DNA of 64,000 nt, taken from assembly GCA_903813345.2 (NCBI GenBank), contig CAIIXF020000012.1, forward strand, positions 19,537,520-19,601,519. Reading direction: 5' to 3'. The notes beneath the pieces were generated by a model, which saw only the letters and a program-made list of their open reading frames with translations, was not told the origin of the DNA and searched no databases. Origin of the DNA: Owenia fusiformis (Eukaryota; Annelida; Polychaeta; Sabellida; Oweniidae). Made by a program: the position numbers and the translations under genes. Positions 50,401-56,400 of the stretch are shown in pieces. Positions within the stretch are counted from its first letter, which is position 1, and each line of letters opens with the position of its first letter.

Positions 50401-53400
50401 TTGAGATCCTATTAGTTCTAGACTAAACTGATCAAAAACTGGATGGATTAGTGATAGAAATAAAAAAAAAGTGTCTCGACTGGTAATATACAATTCTCAT
50501 TGAATTCAATAATGCTTATGAACTATAGATATCCCTGGCTTAACATACAATTCTCATTGAATTCAATAATGCTTATGAACTATAGATATCCCTGGCTTAA
50601 CATACAATTCTCATTGAATTCAATAATGCTTATGAACTATAGATATCCCTGGCTTAACATACAATTCTCATTGAATTCAATAATGCTTATGAACTATAGA
50701 TATCCCTGGCTTAACCACACTTTGTGTTTTTTCAGTTGGAAACTTTATCATTGCAGAAATATCAAAATATTTTTTGATATTTGTGACTCATTTTAATTTA
50801 TCCATATGCAAAATATTTATGATTTAGGAAAATTGGAAATAGAATTTCTCACATTATTTTTCCTTAGAAATTTTGTCCCTGCCCTTTGAGAAATATAGAA
50901 GAAATTGTTACCAATATGGAAAAATAGTTTAAAATTCCTTATATGACAATGTCATACAGTTGTTTAAGAGAGAGAGAATCACAAAGTCTATTTGCTAATC
51001 CAATGATTATCTATAACTTCCAGATGTAAAGTCATATAGCAGTTGAGACAATATTCTATAATTAATTAAAATGTTTTCTTAACAGTTAAATCTAAGCGAT
51101 ACAGAATCTCTACATTTTTTCACCAAACCTAGCCTCCAATGCTCTTTCTTAGTCTACTAAATTTTTAAATCTTACCTTTGAATTTATTAAAGAGAAGCCA
51201 TCCCTGAACCGATTGATATAAATGAGAAACATGATATGCCTGGCACCTTTTATACCTCCCTTGGTGCAGGAGGTTGTCTTTCCCATGTAATTCTTACAAG
51301 AAATTGTTTCCCAGATTCCCTTGCTTGCATTCAATATTTTCTAGCTATTCAGTTGAATATTTACAAGAGGTTGTTTCCCAGGGTTCCTCACATTACATTA
51401 TTTACCCAGTTTTCAGCGGTTTTGCAAGAGGTTTTCCCAGGTGTCCTTGCATGAGATAATTTTAATAATGAGATAAGTTTTAAGTGGATTTACAAGAGGT
51501 TTTTTCCCAGATTTCCTTCGGATAATTTCCCAGATTCCCTTTGCAATGGAATCTTCACAAGAGGAATGTTTCCCAGGTTGCATTGCTGTTGAATTGTTGA
51601 GAAAGATTTTTACAACCATAGCATCTGATCTATCTGGTGTTCCCTCAATAAATTCCAATGTCAGTATATTAACTGGAGTACTCAGGGGTTTCATTAGCAG
51701 CAGGCAACAGGCGATTTTCACCAGTTGTTTTCACAAAATCACCTGTTGTTTTTAGGGACTTTTCAACTTTTCCATGTTGAATTTATTATTGATTTTGCCT
51801 GTTGTTTTCATTTATTTAGCCTGTTGTGAGAAATTTTAGTGAAACACCTGAGTTCTTATAGGATCAAAAATGTATTTTTGGAAAGATTTTTGGCTTTTAT
51901 ATTTTAATCAGGTTTCTTTTCCTTGGTTTCTTCCTCCTTTGATTTTCTGCACTCACAAAAATATCATATTTACAGAGAATAGAATAGTCAGTTAAGAAGT
52001 TAATTAATTTAAGTGTTATTGATTTAGATAATGACTCTTTGTAATGCATTTGAGTGAAGGTACAGAGAAGACATAACTTGAAATGTAAAACCTGAATTGT
52101 TTGGTCTTGATTAATTACATGTCTCATTATTATTATTAACATGTAGTACTATAATCAGCATTATCATGTACAACTCTTTGTATTCTTGTTCAAACTGAAG
52201 CATTCAGTATATATTAGGGTGTTCAATTAATTAAAATGTAAAATGAGAAGTTTACAAACAACCCTATAACCCCATTGTTTTGGCTTGTCACTGGGTAACT
52301 TGTATTCAAATCATTTAGTGAATTTAGCAGCTGTACAATACAATACAATGTCTCATAATTAACATGATTATATTGGTGAAATTGTAATCATGATAAACAT
52401 GTCCATGATTTCATGATACAGTGATATCTTCTCATTAAGATAGGATCTAGTGGATGCAAGACATTCTCTCTTGAATAAAATTGTCATTTTCCAAAATTAT
52501 TTTCACAATGAAAACTTAATAAAGAGATATTATTTGAGAGGTAGATATTTTTGTTTTTGATTGTGGTCCATTTGAGGAAACATTTGCGGGATATTTATAT
52601 TTTTTTAAGCGTTCCTCATTGTATTTTTTATCTCCCTTGAAAAGTGCCATATTGTCTTGTTGTATATTATACTGTATATTCAATATTTTATTTCCTCAAT
52701 TTTTCCTCATTTCTTTGATGAGTGTCTCAATAGTCATACACGTGCAGTTAGAGCATAATCTCTTGTTTAAAAAATGTTATAAGTATTCATCTAGCATCAT
52801 CATGAAGCAATACATTAACAGATTTATAATCTCAAGAACACAGGGTGTTACAAAAGTGTGGAACTCAAACTGCTAATATGGCACTACTTGATGATGCCTG
52901 GTGAATAATACTTATTACTTTTTATGAATCGAGAAACCATGCCCTAATCGCATGCATATGTTGATCGAGAAAATTGTTTGAAAATGGGTTTAATTCAGGA
53001 GAAAACAAAATATCTTTTGAGAATCTGTAACTGGAAGGCATAGACAAAGTGGCCAAGTGTAACACTTTGAGACTCATTATGGGTTGTTTCTATATGAAAT
53101 TAAAAGTATTACTTTCTCTTTACAGATTTCTGTTGCATTAAAAGAATGGGATATTCCTTATGAGGACCTCCAGTTTGATTCAATTGTTGGAAAAGGAAGA
53201 TTTGGAACTGTATTTAAGTGAGTAATGTTTCTGATAGATACAGATCAAATTGATGAATAAAAATCAATTAGACCTCTCAATGCAAAAATATTAAGCTGTA
53301 CCAGAATTGCCCTGTCTCATGGCAGTGCCTCTTTAAAACTGGCATTGATGATTTTTTCCTTTAAATAAAAAAAATGCCAATGGTATAACGTCTCTTAAGA

Positions 53401-56400
53401 CGAAATATTTAACCACTGTACTGTATTGTAAAATTGTTAAATGTAGGTTTACCTTGTAACTGTACTGTAATTGTTTTTTGCAATTGCTTTAACATGCTTA
53501 TTCTTTGAAATAAAAAAATTATAAAAAAAAAAAACTGGCATTATATTTTTAGGGGCAATTGGCATGGGGATGTGGCTATAAAAATGTTTGACATTGATAC
53601 AGACACCAAAATGGAACAACAAGCTGCATTCAAAATGGAGGTATATTGTAATATATAACAATCTTTGAAACCTCCATACCTTATGCCAAATTTCATGGAG
53701 TAAAAATCAATTTTTCAATGATTTACAGAGTCTGAGGCACCCTCTTTTCTGTATTTTACTTGTTTTGAATGTATGAATATTTGAAATATTTTGATGGGAG
53801 AAATGATGAATAGTGCTACAAACTACTCAGACTATACAATAATAATTATCATTCAATCTTGGCAATTTCAAAATTTAGCCTCACCATTAGCAACATTGAA
53901 CCTCAGCAATTCCAATGTTCAACCTCAGCAATTTCAAAATTTAGCCTCAGCAATAGCAACATTGAACCTCAGCAATTTCAATGTTCATCCTCAGCAATTT
54001 CAAAATTTAGCCTCACCAATAGCAACATTGAACCTCAGCAATTTCAATGTTCAACCTCAGCAATTTCAAAAGTTTAGGCTCAGCAATAGCAACATTGAAC
54101 CTCAGCAATTTCAATGTTCAACCTCGGCAATTTCAATGTTCAACCTCGGCAATTTCAAAAGTTTAGCCTCAGCAATAGCAACATTGAACCTCAGCAATTT
54201 CAATGTTCAACCTCAGCAATTTCAAAAGTTTAGCCTCAGCAATAGCAACATTGAACCTCAGCAATTTCAATGTTTAACCTCAGCAATTTCAAAAATTTAG
54301 CCTCAGCAATAGCAACATTGAATCTCAGCAATTTCAAAATTTAGCCTCCGCAATAGCAACATTCAACCTCAGCAATTTCAATGTTCAACCTCAGCAATTT
54401 CAAAATTTAGCCTCAGCAATAGCAACATTCAACCTCAGCAATTTCAGTGTTCCAACTTCAGCAATTTCAACATTCACCCTCAGCAATTTCAACATTCAAC
54501 CTCAGCAATTTCAATGTTCAACCACAGCAATTTCTATGTTAAACCTCATCAATTTCAACATTAAACCTCAGCAATTTCAACATTCAGCCTCAGCAATCTC
54601 AACAAAGTCACTCCCAAATGTAAACTCTGTGAACATTTCAATACTTTGTAGGTCAGTATGCTGAAGAAAACTAGACATGAGAATCTTGTGTTATTTATGG
54701 GTGCTTGTATGAAGACTCCCCACCTTGGTATTGTAACTAGGTAAGTTTCATGTCATTTCATGAGGTCTAAATATTGGAAGAAGTAATGATCAATCAACCC
54801 AACAAATTAATTAATATGCATTATCATGAATTTGTGCAGTATGAGCATATATAATACACATTATGTTAAAGAACCATAAGATATTGTGATCAGTAATCTC
54901 CCAAGGTTTTATATAACAAGTTGCAGAATTTTGATTTATCTATTTTGCTCAACAAACAATTTTAGATGATGAATTTTCAATATATTTATACATCTTCATC
55001 AGATAGGAGAATTGGGCCCAATTGCTCATAAATAAAGAGTCACTTGTGATCTTGGAAACATTATTTTGTTTCATATCTATTTTCAGTTATTGTAAATTGA
55101 GTACATTGCATACACACATCCACCAACGTAGAGAGAGCTTCCCAATGAACAGGACAGTTATTATCTCATCACAGATAGCCCAAGTAAGTCTAAGCAGCAT
55201 TTTTGTGGTGTTTTTTTCATTAAGTTCCCTTCATTTTATTGAAATACCAATGTTTGCAAGAAGATCGGTTAAAATGTCAATGCTATAGACATCTACATGC
55301 TAGAAATATCATGAAATCTTTATGTTTATTCCAGGGCATGGGATATCTACATGCTAGAAATATCATGAAATCTTTATGTTTATTCCAGGGCATGGGCTAT
55401 CTACATGCTAGAAATATCATGAAATCTTTATGTTTATTCCAGGGCATGGGCTATCTACATGCTAGATATATCATGAAATCTTTATGTTTATTCCAGGGCA
55501 TGGGCTATCTACATGCTAGAGGTATCATGAAATCTTTATGTTTATTCCAGGGCATGGGCTATCTACATGCTAGAAATATCATGAAATCTTTATGTTTATT
55601 CCAGGGCATGGGCTATCTACATGCTAGAAATATCATGAAATCTTTATGTTTATTCCAGGGCATGGGCTATCTACATGCTAGATATATCATGAAATCTTTA
55701 TGTTTATTCCAGGGCATGGGCTATCTACATGCTAGAGGTATCATGAAATCTTTATGTTTATTCCAGGGCATGGGCTATCTACATGCTAGAAATATCATGA
55801 AATCTTTATGTTTATTCCAGGGCATGGGCTATCTACATGCTAGAAATATCATGAAATCTTTATGTTTATTCCAGGGCATGGGCTATCTACATGCTAGAAA
55901 TATCATGAAATCTTTATGTTTATTCCAGGGCATGGGCTATCTACATGCTAGAGGTATCATGAAATCTTTATGTTTATTCCAGGGCATGGGCTATCTACAT
56001 GCTAGAAATATCATGAAATCTTTATGTTTATTCCAGGGCATGGGCTATCTACATGCTAGAAATATCATGAAATCTTTATGTTTATTCCAGGGCATGGGCT
56101 ATCTACATGCTAGAGGTATCATGGAATATTTATACTTATAAAATGTTTATTCCAGGGCATGGGCTATCTACATGCTAGAGGTATCGTGCACAAAGACCTG
56201 AAATCCAAGAATATATTTCTTGAGAGTGGTAAAGTTGTGATTACTGACTATGGACTGTTTAACTTCACTAAGCTTTGTCATGATGACAGGTAAAAATGAT
56301 TGTACAAATAAGAGTGTAATTTTGATATATTAAATAACATGATAGGAAAATATATATAAATAGAAAATAGATATCAAAATGACTCGAAGGAACATTTACT

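Noticed and set aside
53791-54300. 169-codon frame in the cagcaatttcaa satellite
   Set aside because: Low-complexity satellite inside KSR intron 15.
55239-56141. 300-codon open frame of [18 protein letters not shown] repeats
   Set aside because: It is the 54-bp junction array read through; half of each unit is intron tail with splice-site sequence. No independent start signal or gene context.
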